33,075 nt of DNA. Source: Chromera velia. Lineage: Eukaryota; Sar; Chromeraceae. The position numbers and the translations under genes are program-made. Shown here one piece after another: positions 1 through 11,848 of the stretch (positions are counted from its first letter, which is position 1; every line of letters starts with the position of its first letter). The notes under the pieces are model-generated. The model was not told the DNA's origin and ran no database searches. It saw only the letters and a list, made by a program, of their open reading frames with translations. Location of the stretch: NCBI GenBank assembly GCA_018398765.1, contig JAHBMJ010004310.1:1-33075 (forward strand), in the 5' to 3' direction.

Positions 1-611
1 CCCCCACCCCCTCCACGCACAGCGGCTGCATAAGAAGGCGCCCCCACCTGCTGCCCTCCCATCTGCTGCCTGACTCCAAAACCCTGAGGCAGACCTCCTG
101 AGAGAGAATCGGGGGAGGTCGAGGTGTCATGTTGGTGATGCGACTGGGCAGGGTAGTTCTGGTGAGATGCCGGATACCATGCTGACGCATTTGCTGACAG
201 AGCAAACCCAGGTGAGGACTCTGCTCTAGACAGATCGAGGGGGCCCGGAAAGACCCGCGTCTGACGAAACCCACCCATATTGCCTCCCCCCCTTCCCCTA
301 CCTCTCCCACGTCCGAAGGGCCCTCCTTTCCTCTGCGTCATAGACGCCGCAGAAGAGTAGGGGAAGAAGCCTCCGGATCCCTCTTCTCCATTGAAAAAGT
401 AACGCCCCCCTCCCCGACCGCCGCCTCCTCCATACTTCCCCCCCCCAGCCCAATATGATCGGGAGTCATTTGACCCCACAGCGTTGTAAATTCTCGGCAT
501 GAACGGCGGGGAGCCTTCTTGAGGGGTTTCCTCTGTCGTTTCCTCAGCGGTGCTGGATCCAGAAGCATCGCCACAAGGAATTCTATCCGCACAACACGGT
601 GACTTCTGCAT
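1..611 (-). CDS. RGG-box / glycine-rich putative RNA-binding protein (partial, runs off left edge)
   Basis: Reading the minus strand from an ATG at 611-609, one frame stays open for about 203 codons to base 1, so the 3' end lies outside the window. The first ~37 residues are acidic and Thr/Ser-rich. Residues ~56-70 are Gly-rich with interspersed Arg, and residues ~99-110 are a run of alternating Arg and Gly (FGRGRGRGRGGG). A Ser/Gln/His-rich stretch follows, ending in PSYAAAVRGGGGG. RGG/GAR boxes are known to bind RNA and to be methylated by PRMTs; no RRM or other folded domain is visible in this part. In-frame Mets at 500-498 and 341-339 are alternative starts, and the frame stays open a little upstream of 611, so a further 5' exon is possible. 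It is transcribed divergently from the Hint gene. The reading frame is confident; the function is inferred from composition. Confidence 0.72.
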   Translation of the reverse strand, partial: MQKSPCCADRIPCGDASGSSTAEETTEETPQEGSPPFMPRIYNAVGSNDSRSYWAGGGKYGGGGGRGGGRYFFNGEEGSGGFFPYSSAASMTQRKGGPFGRGRGRGRGGGNMGGFRQTRVFPGPLDLSRAESSPGFALSANASAWYPASHQNYPAQSHHQHDTSTSPDSLSGGLPQGFGVRQQMGGQQVGAPSYAAAVRGGGG

Positions 612-1712
612 GCGTATTTCACATGTGTATGTTTGAGTGTGTTGGCATGTAAATTTGGATGCACTGTTGCGCAAAGTACCTGGGTGCTCTAAATTTGAAC
701 GTCTACTCAGGGCAAAACAAACAGTCTACGCAGCAAACAAAGAACCCTAAGCAGACTGACAGGCTCGGGAGGAGCAGATCGAGACCGGATTGCTGTTGAA
801 GATCTGCCTGTTGTTTCCTTCTCGCCATCTCTTGTCATGACAAAGAAGGTCTTTTCGACTCGAAGACAGCAATCTTTGTGTGCGAACCATACTGCAGAGT
901 CGAAGGAGTTCGACACGACATCACACATTGCGATCGCTCGATGACCTTTCGACTCGCCTTGATGCGCTACACGTTTGAACAAATCCGATCTGTGTAAAAA
1001 TTGTGTGGATCGATAGAAGACAATGGATATATATATATACGTGCAAGCAGTTTCACTGTACGTGTTGCAGATATAGTGCCGTTGTTTCGACAGACTGAGC
1101 ACCCAGCTGAGCAAGCAAGGAGCTTCAGAGGAGTAAAGCAGGAAAGGATGATAATGACAAGGGATAGTCTCTATGGTGACCAACTGACTTGGGAGTCTGA
1201 CACCAAGCTATGGCTTCGAAACGTTCAATCCCATGTCGATCTGCAATGATCGATGCGCCCGATCGATATGTATATATACGTATATAGCCAACTTATATAT
1301 ATAGCGTACGCGTGATTTCGCACGGCGCTCGCTTTGAGCTTGTGCGCAGAAGGGCATTCCAGGCAAAAAAATCTCCCTTTTGTCATACGCATGCATCAGT
1401 GCAAAAAAAAAAAAGAAAAAGAAAAAGCCTCAGATACAGAGCTATATATATGTAGCCGAGCGTGCACGTGCGGCTGCATGCATGCATGCACGCCAAATTA
1501 AGAAGCTATGTATAGGCTCACAAACTTAATTGCAGACTCAGTCTATCGATCGACGTCAACCGCGCTTGTGACAGGGAGGCTTTTTTCAGCACTGCAGTCA
1601 CAAGCTTGACAAACAAGACGTCCAGCCCAAGTGGAATCAGAGCGCTTTTTATTTAGATATTTGCTTGTTGCGGACGGCAGAAAGACTTCCTTTCTCTCAT
1701 CAACCAGTCATC
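612..1712. other. Divergent intergenic region
   Basis: This is about 1.1 kb between the divergent RGG-protein and Hint-protein genes. It holds several (TA)n-like stretches (around 1028-1040, 1267-1286, 1292-1303 and 1443-1450), an A-rich run near 1405-1427 and a (GCAT)n tract at about 1476-1491. The open frames here have no recognisable domain and overlap on both strands. It presumably contains both promoters, but no core element can be assigned with confidence. Confidence 0.5.
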
Positions 1713-4250
1713 ATGCTTCTTGGACGCGTTCTCTTCGTGGCCTTCCTCGGTAAGTCTGGAGCACCAATCGCCTCTTCATCTGTATGTATACTCTAGTATG
1801 GATGTGCATCTTTGCCTTTTGTGCTCCTGCCTGCAGGTCTCTCGGCTGTTCTCGGGTAAGTGCGACTTTTCACAACGAGAACGCATCCTTTGGAATCGAC
1901 GAGACTCGGGACATGTGTCCGGAACTCCGGACACTTCAAGTGTACACACCTTCTGTCTTCCCTTGATTTCTCTGCAGGACCCAGCTGGAAGTTGACATCG
2001 ATGCTGCAGGACATGTCAAGTCAGTCGCCTTGCCCGTCACGTGTTCTCCGCACAAGTCTTCTTCCACGGGTGGACGGACGGATGGACAGACACAAATGAT
2101 GAGCATGCATGCATGGATATAGCAGCTGCCGCTTTCAAGGGGGGGGACAGAGTACAGGACTTTGTGAGGGAATCCATACGATCACCAACTAGCCACAAGA
2201 AGGAAGGAATGAGGCCCGCTGCCAAGAGGAACTGGATGGAATTCATCCGTTGGCATGCACACTTTTTGTCATCTGTTTATGTAGGTAAGAAGATTGGAAG
2301 AACAACATTGTTGATACCGCGTCAGCCCTGCAGCCAGACGGACGTGTGACCATCCCCACGTCCTCAAAGGCAAAGAAGCAGACTTGTCGAAAGGAGAGTG
2401 ACATGTGCACCTGTTCTTTCCCTGGTCCATGTTCACCTGGCCGACTTTGGGGGCACTTTGAAGGTCACGGTCCCCACACTATGCCCTGAATGTTACCCGT
2501 TCCCCCGCCTTGATCCCTCTCCTCTTTGCAGGCAGCACAAAGACCACAAGGAGCACAAGGAGTCAACGCACCACGAGTCCAAACTGAACACAAAGGCATC
2601 CAAGGCTGGCAGTGTCAGTCAGTCAGGGAGGCAGGCGACAGCCAGACAGACAGTTTGTGGAGACAAGAGAGCTTGTACACCGAAAGCGACTTCCGTGGTC
2701 CGCTCGCGTCGGGTCTCAAGGCTGGCAAGAGGACTCTGAATTTTGGTCTTCGTCACCTTGCAAGAACAAAACGGGGTGGGGGTGGGATGAACAAGGAAGT
2801 AGTTCTTAGAGTGTGTCCGGACTTTTCAAGAAAGTCGCGCCTGTGTATATCATTTCATCCAGCTCTGAGTGTGTCTGCATAAGTCGGTTGTGCATACATC
2901 TGTCTGGCCACAGCCTGCAAAGAAGGACAGACAGACAGACTGACAGACAGACGATGACATGAAAAGAGTACCCGGTCGATCCCCTCGTTGCTTGCTGATT
3001 TGCAGAGACAAGAGAAGATTACCACAAGCCATAAGGCACTGCATCAAGTCAGTCAGTGGGCCTTTCTTGGCACAAACGCAAAGTTGGCTGCCTGCCGCTT
3101 TCTTTTCTGCCTTGATGCCTTTCTCAATCGTTGCTCCTTCTTTCCCTACCTTAACTTTATGTTTCTCGCACCGTCCTTCTCAATTTCATCTTCTCTTTTG
3201 CTGCTCTCCTTTCTCTCCCACCAGCTACCTCCACTCCCATCTGTTGGATCCCTACCGACTGATTGTTGTTGCTTGTTTACTTGGTCGAATTTCCTGTTGT
3301 ACCTTCCTTGAACCCTTTCCTTCTCTTTCCTGCAGCTGGGCGAGAAGAGGAAGACCGCACCCACAGGAGCAGGAGCACCAGCCGCTGCCGCAGGAGGAGC
3401 AGCCGACCCTGCAGCCGGGGCCGCCCCCGGAGCCCCCGCCACTCCCGGCGCCCCCGCCACCCCCGGAGCTGAGGGCCCCGCAGCTGACGGAGCAAGTGCA
3501 GCAGACCCTGCTGCCGGTGCCGCCAACGCAGAAGCCAACGCTAGTGAGGGTGGCAGCTGCTTCCCCTCCTCCAGCCAGGTTCTACTAGAGGATGGCTCCT
3601 CCGTCCGTATGCATTCTCTCCAGGTCGGACAGAAGGTTCAGGTGGTGAAGGAGGACGGTTCCGTTGCGTTCGAGGAAGTTCTGTTCTTTGCCATGAGACT
3701 GAACACTGAGGAAGCCTCTAAGGTTACGATGATGAATGTGAAAGCTTCCAATGGGGCCTCGTTGTCCCTCACTGGCTCCCATCTGGTCCCCGTTGTCAAC
3801 GGAGTCACCGGCACCGAGACATTGATCCGTGCCTCCGCACTCAAGAGAGGAATGCTCATCCAAGTCGTCAACGAAGAGGGAGTGGCAGAGGCAGCCCAAG
3901 TCGAGGACGTGACCCTGGTCCAGGCAAATGGATTGTTCGCACCTGTGACCTCTCATGCCAATAAGGTCGTCGTTGACGGTGTTGTGGCATCCCAGTGGGG
4001 CGGGATTGCAGGGGATGTCTTAAGCGACAGTGCCGCAGTCGCTCTTTACAGAGGGCTCCGTGCGAGCGTCCTTCGACCTCTCCGGACCCTGTCGGGGTCT
4101 GCTCAGTCTTTCGACCGTCTCCAGTCTCTCGTGTGGGGAGACGGCAGCATGGTCATGGGCTGGAAGCGGGTGGTTCGCAGATTTGCAGATGTGGGGGTAG
4201 CGTCTGCTTTGTTGATGTCTGGAGCTCGTGGATCGAAGGTTGAGCTCTAA
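1713..4250 (+). CDS. Secreted protein with C-terminal Hedgehog-type Hint (Hog) autoprocessing domain
   Basis: Exon 1 (1713-1749) and exon 2 (1837-1855) join in phase to encode MLLGRVLFVAFLGLSAVLG, a signal peptide. Later exons start at 1978, near 2301, at about 2532/2536 (-2613), at 3006 (-3047) and at 3336 (-4250). The ends of the third and fourth exons are unresolved. They encode a short secreted segment with a His/Lys-rich patch (HKDHKEHKESTHHESK) and an Ala/Pro/Gly linker. The Hint domain starts at CFPSSSQVLLEDG (Cys codon 3558-3560). It contains the T-x-x-H block (TGSHLVPV) and the GLFAPVTS/VVVDGVVAS strands typical of Hedgehog Hint domains. Such domains cleave the peptide bond before Cys1 through an N-S acyl shift. 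The Hedgehog residue D46 is Met here, and the Cys after VDGVVAS (C143) is Gln. There is no Hedgehog signalling domain upstream; this is a Hog-type protein. The domain call is strong; the middle exons are approximate. Confidence 0.88.
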
Positions 4251-5202
4251 ATAGATTTTCAATCTTGTATGAAAGGTCTCTCCCCTCTTCCTCTTTTGTT
4301 TGTCCGTGTCCCTCTTTTTGGCCTGATTTGCCTGCCATACTCGTTCTTCAACCGTGGCTGCCAATCGGTACGCACACGAGCCGTATTCCGCCTTCTTTTG
4401 AGAGAGAGAACAGGGAAGCCAAGAGGGACGGAGAACAAAGCCATAAAGGGCAAGTGCTGGAAGGTGGCAATGCAAACACATAAACGCGCATGACGCGGGG
4501 AGGTGGGCAGGCAGATGGATCTGGGAAGAGGCTCAATGGAACCTATCGAATCCCCTAGCTGTCCAATCAATCAATCAATCAATCAATCACTGAATCGCGA
4601 AATCCGGTCATCTCCTTTGATCCATTTACAGGTGGAGCGAGAGTTCTTTTACTTGTCCGTTGATCGATTACTGCATGCATTCACTCAATGATACAAAAAT
4701 CGAATGAACGCAAAGGAAGCGATGGAGCGCCTCTCGACCGATCAGTTGAGATTCAGTTGAGCCTATTTGAACAGGGTTTCCCCCACTCTTTTGTAACAGA
4801 ATTCATATACACCAAGTCTGAGGAATGACACAATGATCGTATCATAGTTTTTAAAGTACCGGGTTCAGCCTCTAGTTCAGCATCTAAATTTAGAATTGAT
4901 TAATTAACATGCAATGTTAATTTGTACTATATAGTATACTTATTAATAAAGTTTAATATAATTATGTTATCATCATCATCATCTTTCGTAGACATACGCC
5001 ATCGCCTAGGCCATCGCCTGGAAATTTGCATGTATGCGATTTCACTGAATTAATATTTCAATTTTCAAAGTTAGAATTTATAGGTCATCTAGTCTGACAG
5101 TGACTCTGACTATGACTATGACACACCATCGCTATATCTGTAATAATCTAATAACGATTCCAGCTAGCAGTTGCGGATACTTCTAATATTAGATAAGGCT
5201 AG
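4251..5202. other. 3' flank of Hint gene and AT-rich island
   Basis: No gene is recognisable. The stretch has an (AATC)n microsatellite at 4565-4589, then strongly AT-rich DNA from about 4840 to 5200, including a short (ATC)n run near 4971-4984 and a CGCCTAGG motif near 5003-5010. That motif is shared with repeat ends at 20.15, 20.95 and 33.0 kb. In-frame stops at 5194-5196 and 5200-5202 sit just before the LINE coding sequence begins. Confidence 0.5.
4565..4589. repeat. (AATC)n microsatellite
   Basis: About six perfect AATC units. The LINE-derived sequence at 6941-6969 ends in the same tetranucleotide, so this could be the tail of a lost or severely truncated element, or an independent microsatellite. 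Confidence 0.85.
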
Positions 5203-6894
5203 AAACCCTACCTGGGACTAGTCCTATCCGCCGACTGCAACCTAGAAACCATGATGAAAGCACGGTCAATCAAAGCAGAGAGATGCATGCAGGGACTGAT
5301 GGGGAAGATAGGAAGGGAGGGAGGGATTCCACCCGCTGATTGCTTCAATATATTTAAACAGACAGTGCACGCCGTATGGTTGTATGGATGCGAAATCCAT
5401 GCATGCCCAGATAGCGCGTATGCAGAATTCGACGAGAAGCAAAGGAGATTTGTCAGGTTTGTTTTGCGTTTGAGAAAGAAAGAGAATTGTGACACGCTGA
5501 TGATGGAAGGAGGTTTCATTCCGATTGATCTCGCAGTGGCTTCCAGAACGATCCGGTGGGCAGGGAAGGCTTTAAAGGAGAGAAGAAACGAAGCGGTAGG
5601 GCAGGCAATCCTTACATGCCTGAGAGAGGGGATAGAGAACGAAATGGGAGGGGGGAGAGGAATGCATCCTTTTCATCTTTTCCCTCATCTGAAACAATGT
5701 GCACAGGCACTCTACACAGACAGAGGAATGCACCCTTTTGCAAGAGAAAGACTAAAAGGAAGCGTAGGGCAGAGAGGAACACAGGTAGTCAACGAGAGAG
5801 TGGACGGGATAGAGAGATGGCTGNAGAGATGGCTGCTGAAGAGAACAAAAAATGAGCTAGACGAGAAGAAGAGAGAGGCGTTTGCACATAGAATAGAAAG
5901 AAACATAAGAGAGAAGAGCAGTCAGGAGAAGGCAGAACTGACAGGAGTGATGATGGCTGACGTGCACAGAAAGGTCTCAAACGGAAACCGTCTCCACCTT
6001 TCTTTGTTTGAAGACAGAGCAGGTAGAAAGGTTGGCTCGACAATGAAAATAGACAGAGAGAGAATAGGGAGAGCCCCTTTTTGCTATACGAGAGTGGCGC
6101 CGCGATCAGAACACAGGAGGAGAGCAGCATGCAGGGTGGGAGACAGGGCTGTGGCTGCGACTCAGGGAAAAATTCCGGTAAGGGGGGGAGAGAAGGTGCC
6201 GTTACAGAAAAGGATGTGCCAGTTCTGTCGAGGGTGGTTGGGAATCGAGGTGGTGGAAGATGAAATCCATTTGGTGACAGAATGTCCTGTTTTTGACAGA
6301 GAGAGAGCAGAAATGTTCAGAAAGATAGAAGGGAAATGGGACAGCAAGATGGAAGAAAGAGCCAGAAAGGCAGCCACAGAAAGAGAAGGGCTCAACAGAG
6401 AAGAGGGAAAAAGGGACAACTCGACGCTTTTCTGTTTTCTGTTGAATGAATGTCATGCCGGAGTGGATGAGTTTTTGGGATGGGCGTCATTCAGACGGAG
6501 GGTGTTTGAGGAGTGTCCAGGACGGTACGGACACATAGAGGGAGACGCTCTGGCGGCCAGACATGCAGGAATCACCGGAAGGCAGCGGGCGATCGAGAGA
6601 CTAACAAAAGAATATGAGGAGACAATTGATAACTTAGAGACGACCGAAGGAGCGTTAGGGTGGGGAAGGAGGGAGCCGCAGAAGAAGATTGATAAAGCAA
6701 ACAAAAAGAGCGAGGAAGCCCAAATCACATGCCGTTTCAGATCGATTTTCAGGCCGGAAAGCCAACGCGGATCCAGAGCCGTGGCTCGAACAACGAACAA
6801 TCATGCAGCAGCGGCCAGGGCAACAGACTCTGGCGGGCCCCGAGGGCGGGGTCTGATACCTCAGCTTAGGCTGGGGAACGCCCCGCCCTGCTAG
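5203..6894 (+). pseudogene. LINE reverse transcriptase C-terminal fragment
   Basis: The product starts in the RT thumb (YLGLVLSADCN) and continues with LYGCEIHA and GGFIPIDLAVASRTIRW, the usual post-RT connection region of LINE polymerases. Near 6217-6286 it has a C-x2-C-x13-H-x4-C cluster (CQFC ... EDEIHLVTEC, then PVFDRER), the C-terminal zinc knuckle found in many LINE ORF2 proteins. The open part is about 563 codons and contains one ambiguous base at 5824. Without the palm motifs it cannot reverse-transcribe. The long intact frame suggests a recent insertion. The Met at 5251 is not a biological start; the fragment is continuous upstream to 5203. Confidence 0.8.
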
Positions 6895-6940
6895 CTCTGG
6901 CGACAGATAGATATAGCGGGAAGGCCTTAGGGCGGAACAT

Positions 6941-6969
<29 letters not shown>
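6941..6969 (+). repeat. (ATCA)n LINE tail
   Basis: About seven tandem ATCA units lie directly 3' of the LINE 3' UTR. Simple-repeat tails in place of poly(A) are typical of several LINE clades, and this defines the element's 3' boundary. Confidence 0.8.
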
Positions 6970-6972
<3 letters not shown>

Positions 6973-8968
6973 CAACAAGGGAATGTTTGCGTTCAATATT
7001 AGAAATCTAATCTATGTATACTTATAACTTGAAGTACATATATGAATAATTATTAGGTGAGTTAATTTTTTTATTTTTTGACAGCTTCTGTACGAAAGCT
7101 TCTAGGAAAGTTTTTGATCGCCACTCTAGCTATACTTGGTATGAAATAAGCTGATAAAGAAGCGTAAGATTGAAAACATTCATCGCAAGAACCTTTCAGT
7201 GGTAACAGGGATGTACTACAGTAGCTAGTACAGTAGCCTAAAACCCAAGCTATACATGTATAGAGTAGCTACATTTTCTAATAAATTTTATTCTAGATTT
7301 TATTATATAGTTGTATTATTAACTTGTATAGAACTGTACATATGGGCTGATGGCGACTATAGGATGACGATGGTAAATGATGATGATCACTTATGCCTAG
7401 ACTTATGCAAAACGCAAAATGAGAAAACAAAAACTAAAATGACAGCTAGCTAGAGTCTAGAGAAGCTGTGTTTTTTCAGTAATATCAGTATATAAGTTTA
7501 GTACAGTCTACAGACTACAGGGTGAATTAACCGCTGTACATATACACATACAGCTGTGACTTTAAAAGAGCATGTCTGACCAACCAAAAAGAAGATTTTC
7601 CAAAGATGTAAATTCTGATGAATTCAATCCGCTCTTGAACATACTGCACCGCTCTTTCCTTTAGGAAGATGCGATATTGCTGGGTTTAAGAATTCTGTTG
7701 CAAGGACTAACGAAGTGGTGGACGCATGACAGAGAGAGGGGGATGCGTCCGACCGATCGAGAATGCAGTTGAGGTAGAGACAGAAATCAAATACAAAAAA
7801 TTTGAACAGTAAAACCGCGCGGCGGTGCACAGTTCCAAGACAGAAAAGAAGTCACGCACAGACAGAAGAAAGAGGTGAGCCGTCACAGCCACAGACGCAC
7901 AAACAAACAAGCAAACAGGCAGACGAATACACAAACAGCACAACACCCACGGATAATCAATGCAATGCATGCTAAATCGACAATTAATGTTGCTTCTATC
8001 AGGGACAAATGGGTTGAGACTGCAGACGTACAGGCTTTTTCGAATGGCAAATCCTCACCTCAAACAACAGATGAGGAAAAGGAAGGATCCACAAACAAAC
8101 AAAGAAACAACCAGACAGACAGACAAACAAACACGCATGCGACGGGAACACAGATGGAGGAATAAAGATGTTCAGAGAACCGCCACGAGGCCTTCGGGCA
8201 GACTCGATCCTTGATCGAACAAACTTCTTTTCCTTCCTCCACTACTGTCTTCCCATGCTGTTCTGCAGGATTTCTGTCTATTCTTGCGACTGCCCTCTTC
8301 CTTTCATCCTTCCTTCTGAACGGATGAAGCAGACGAGTGATTTCTCAAAGATGCATACCACGCAACATGCACAACACACACGTACGGGCAAACAAGAAAA
8401 GGTTCATCGATTCAATTCTCCCACTGTCAGAAGATGAAAGGACAAAGACGATACGTGAAGTTCGTCCACCTGAATCAAGTTCTTTCGCATCATTCCAAGA
8501 CGTTACGCGACCCACAGGACACAGTATTCCTCAAAACAACACATGAGAGTGAAAGTGAAAGACGCATCTCGACTGCATTGCAAAGCTGAAAATTTACGGT
8601 CCTACTCCGATGGACCTAAGAAGACAAGATCGAGAAAAAGGACGAAGCACAGATGCAGCACAGACACGATAGGAAGGAAGGAAGATAAGAACGAGGCAAC
8701 GCGGCGCCTCCTTCTCTTTCACACCCCACCTTGCATGTGCAGCATTTGGGACGATCGATGCAAACGTCCACGTCAACCAATCACCCTCGGCACCAGGAGA
8801 ATTCAGCTGACTGCATGATCTGTCTTCCTTTTGCCGGCCCTCTTCCGCCTGCTTGGCCCTCCTAAGTTATACAAAACAAACCCCGGTTTTCTTTCTTCTC
8901 TCTGTACTCTTTTGCCATGGGGCTGCTTTTCCGGTCAGGTTCCGATGAGATGCCTCCCCGTTCCGATA

Positions 8969-8973
<5 letters not shown>

Positions 8974-9008
<35 letters not shown>
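8974..9008. repeat. (GT)n microsatellite
   Basis: About 17 uninterrupted TG/GT dinucleotides, a potential Z-DNA-forming tract. Confidence 0.95.
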
Positions 9009-9010
<2 letters not shown>

Positions 9011-11800
9011 ATGCAAGCAAGAAAGTGAGGAAGATTTCGCCAAGTTATGATTCATCATGGACACGGCAGCCCAGTGAATTCCAGCCACACCCCATTACGA
9101 TCTGTCTACATGCACGGACACACACGAACACAAAAAGAAAGCCGCACCAACCGGTCCGTCGTGTCACCTCAACCCCCCTCCCATTCTGCGAGAAAGGCAG
9201 AGGGAGGTCAGGCAACAGGAAGGATTGGATTGGTCGACTGATCTGACTCACAATGGTAAATAAAGCGACATCGAAAGAATCAATCGAAAGAAACGAACAC
9301 AAGACAAGACAAGATTAAGGATGTGAAATGGAAACCGATGGATTCGACATTTGTTGCAGTGCTACACAAAAAACAAACAAGCGCAAGAAGAAAAATCGAA
9401 CGAAACTTGCGACAAGAACGGACACATGGATAAATGCTTCAACCAATTTGACAGAAGACTCTCTCTCTCTCTCTCTCTCCTTCACGCGCTTTCTAGGCAG
9501 AGTGTTCCTTTTGTTTGTTCGAGTTTCACTCGCCCCTCCCCTCCCCTCAGACCAACTCTCCCACCCACCCAAACCAACGTCATTTTTTGCCACGAAAAAC
9601 CAACACCTCCTCTGTCACCCACTTCTTCCCCGCATCAAGCCAGACACATGCTGGAGCGCAGAATCTCTATCTCCCCCCCAAGGTCCCTCCCGTCACTTCC
9701 GATCTGAGATCAACAAGCCAGCAGGAGGCATGAAGGCAGGGTCGCTTTCTATCAAAGCGAAGAGAAGACTCAACTCCTTCCTGACAGACAGTTCGGCTTC
9801 ACTTCCTGAATCTCTCTTCTTCTTTTCCTTTTCTTCTCCAACCGTTCTCTTGGCGAGTGCGATCGAAAAAAGAGGCCGTGCAGGACAGAAACGAGCGAGG
9901 ACTTTGGGAACAAGACGGCATCCATTCAACAACCCTTAAGTTCATTCGCATTCATTCAAATGACCCCCCACATTGGCCTTTGGGCCGATCAGCGACTCGC
10001 CTGTCTGCCTGCTTGTGCACACGTGTGCGCCGTGTTCAAAAGGCTGATGCCCGGGTAAGGAGAGCACTTTTTCTTCCCTCTGCCGACGTCAAGAAAAGAA
10101 AGAGAGAGACGGAAAGAAAAAGCGAAAGGAGGTAACACCTGGATCACTCACGAACGAACGATCGAGCCAACGAACGAACGAACGATCGATTCAATGCTGC
10201 GTGTTGTGAATTCAGAGACAGAATTTTCACTTCTCCACAATAGAAAAACCCGGACAGACGCACAACACAAGAAAGATGCAGCAAAAGTACCAACTGCTCC
10301 GTGTCCCATTTAGTGAACCAGTCGCGTTGAGTGTCACGCACGCTTTGCGGGACCACTCGAGGGTTCTGCGTACGCAGAATGCAAAGCAAAAAAACCATCG
10401 AAGAGAATATTGAAAAAAAAGGGCACACAGAAACAGTGGCCCACTGACACAGCATGGCGAGCATATGTCTTCCTTTTGACCTGTCATGAAGATACCAAGG
10501 CATTCCTCGACCTTTCTGTCTTTCCGTTTGCGCAAAAGAAATTGAAATTGAATGCACAACTTTTTGCACAAGAAACCTCCCTCGCTTGTTTATGTGAACA
10601 CAGATCGCCTTGTTGCACTTCGGATCGCACGCGCTCTGCTTTTTCAGAAGCGTTTCATGTAAAGGAGGGCGACCGAAAAAAAGGAGCCCCCCCCAGCTGT
10701 ACGAAGAGAAAAGAAAACCATCGGGCTTGAACCTCCCTCTTCGTTCAAAGTGCGTCGTTTTTGGCTTTGTTTCTTTTTCTCGTGGTATCGCTCTTCTATT
10801 CTGCTTCTGTCTTTGGTTTTTTCTCTGGTTCTTTTTCTCGTGACATTTTTCACACAAGCCCATACATCCCTCCCCCCTTAGTTTCCTTGTCTTCTTGTCT
10901 CAACACCAGCACGCACGATTTGCTGGAGACCAGAATGACGACTGGAAGGAAGGAGAGATGGCGGACGCAAGACGGGAAAGTAAAGGAAATGAGCGGAGGA
11001 AAGGAGGACATGAAAGAGAGGGAGAGAGAGAGAGAGAGGACAAGAGAGAAGACCAGCATAGAAGGAAATTAGACGAGGCGAAAGTAAATCCAATCATTTC
11101 GAAAAAGACAGTTGGTGAATGCATGCATGCACGTGCAAGAGAGGCTGTGCGCCTGTCAACGCAGAGAGAGGAGACACAGACGCACAGAGACAAAGATGCA
11201 ATGAGAAGAGGAGAGAGAAGAGAAATGCAGGGTACTAACTTGCTGATAATGACGACTGACTAGAACATGCGGGCAATTTCGCCTCGCTATATGGATGGAT
11301 CAAAGGATGCAGGCCGGCCAGAAGATTCTTCCGTAAAGCTCAACCACCTCTACATTCAAAGTCGAACGAAGAAAGAACGGAAAAATGGAAGGAGACAGAA
11401 GAAAGAGAAGATCGAACCCATCCATCCATCCAAGAATGAAAATGAAGGGAAGGAGTGGAAGAGAATGGAAAGGAAAGATGGGCAGGCAGGTGGACACCTG
11501 ACTCCATCCCTTATCCTCTCTCTTGTTTTCTCTTTTTCTTCCTCGCTCTTGAAGGAAAATTGTTCGCACTCAAGAGTCCGTTCTCTCAAACATCACAGAG
11601 CAGTTCTAGAACCAGCGGGTTCCCATTTTTCCTCGTTTGCATGCTAACCTTTTCTTTCTTACTTCTCATTCCATTGATCCACCCCCCTCTCTCCTCCCTT
11701 CCAGAAGAACCTTTGGTCCTCTTGGTGCCCTTTCTCTTTGTCTTCCCCCCTTGTCAATCTTTCCTTTCTCTTCACACTCCGGTCACAAACAACGTGAGAA

Positions 11801-11836
<36 letters not shown>

Positions 11837-11848
11837 GCTCGCTCGCTC
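11801..11848. repeat. (CT)n followed by (CTCG)n microsatellite
   Basis: A run of about 14 CT units passes into several CTCG units (CCCTCGCTCGCTCGCTCAC). Confidence 0.9.

Larger units (their letters stand above)
5203..6969 (+). mobile_element. 5'-truncated non-LTR (LINE) retrotransposon
   Basis: One frame is open from 5203 (KPYLGLVLSADCN, the thumb-region motif of LINE reverse transcriptases) to the stop at 6892-6894, followed by a 3' UTR and an (ATCA)n tail at 6941-6969. The catalytic palm with the YADD-type motif, the upstream endonuclease and any ORF1 are missing, so this is a dead-on-arrival 5' truncation. The insertion lies in AT-rich DNA, whereas the element itself is purine-rich. The 3' UTR at about 6835-6895 has self-complementary GC blocks (GGGCGGGG ... 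CCCCGCCC), a possible structured 3' end. No clear target-site duplication was found. Confidence 0.82.

Noticed and set aside
5185-7000. AATATTAGA on both sides of the LINE as a target-site duplication
   Set aside because: The downstream copy lies about 20 bases beyond the (ATCA)n tail and the upstream copy is not flush with the 5' junction; likely chance in AT-rich DNA.
10144-10863. 239-codon minus-strand frame
   Set aside because: Biased composition, no domain, and overlapping open frames on both strands.
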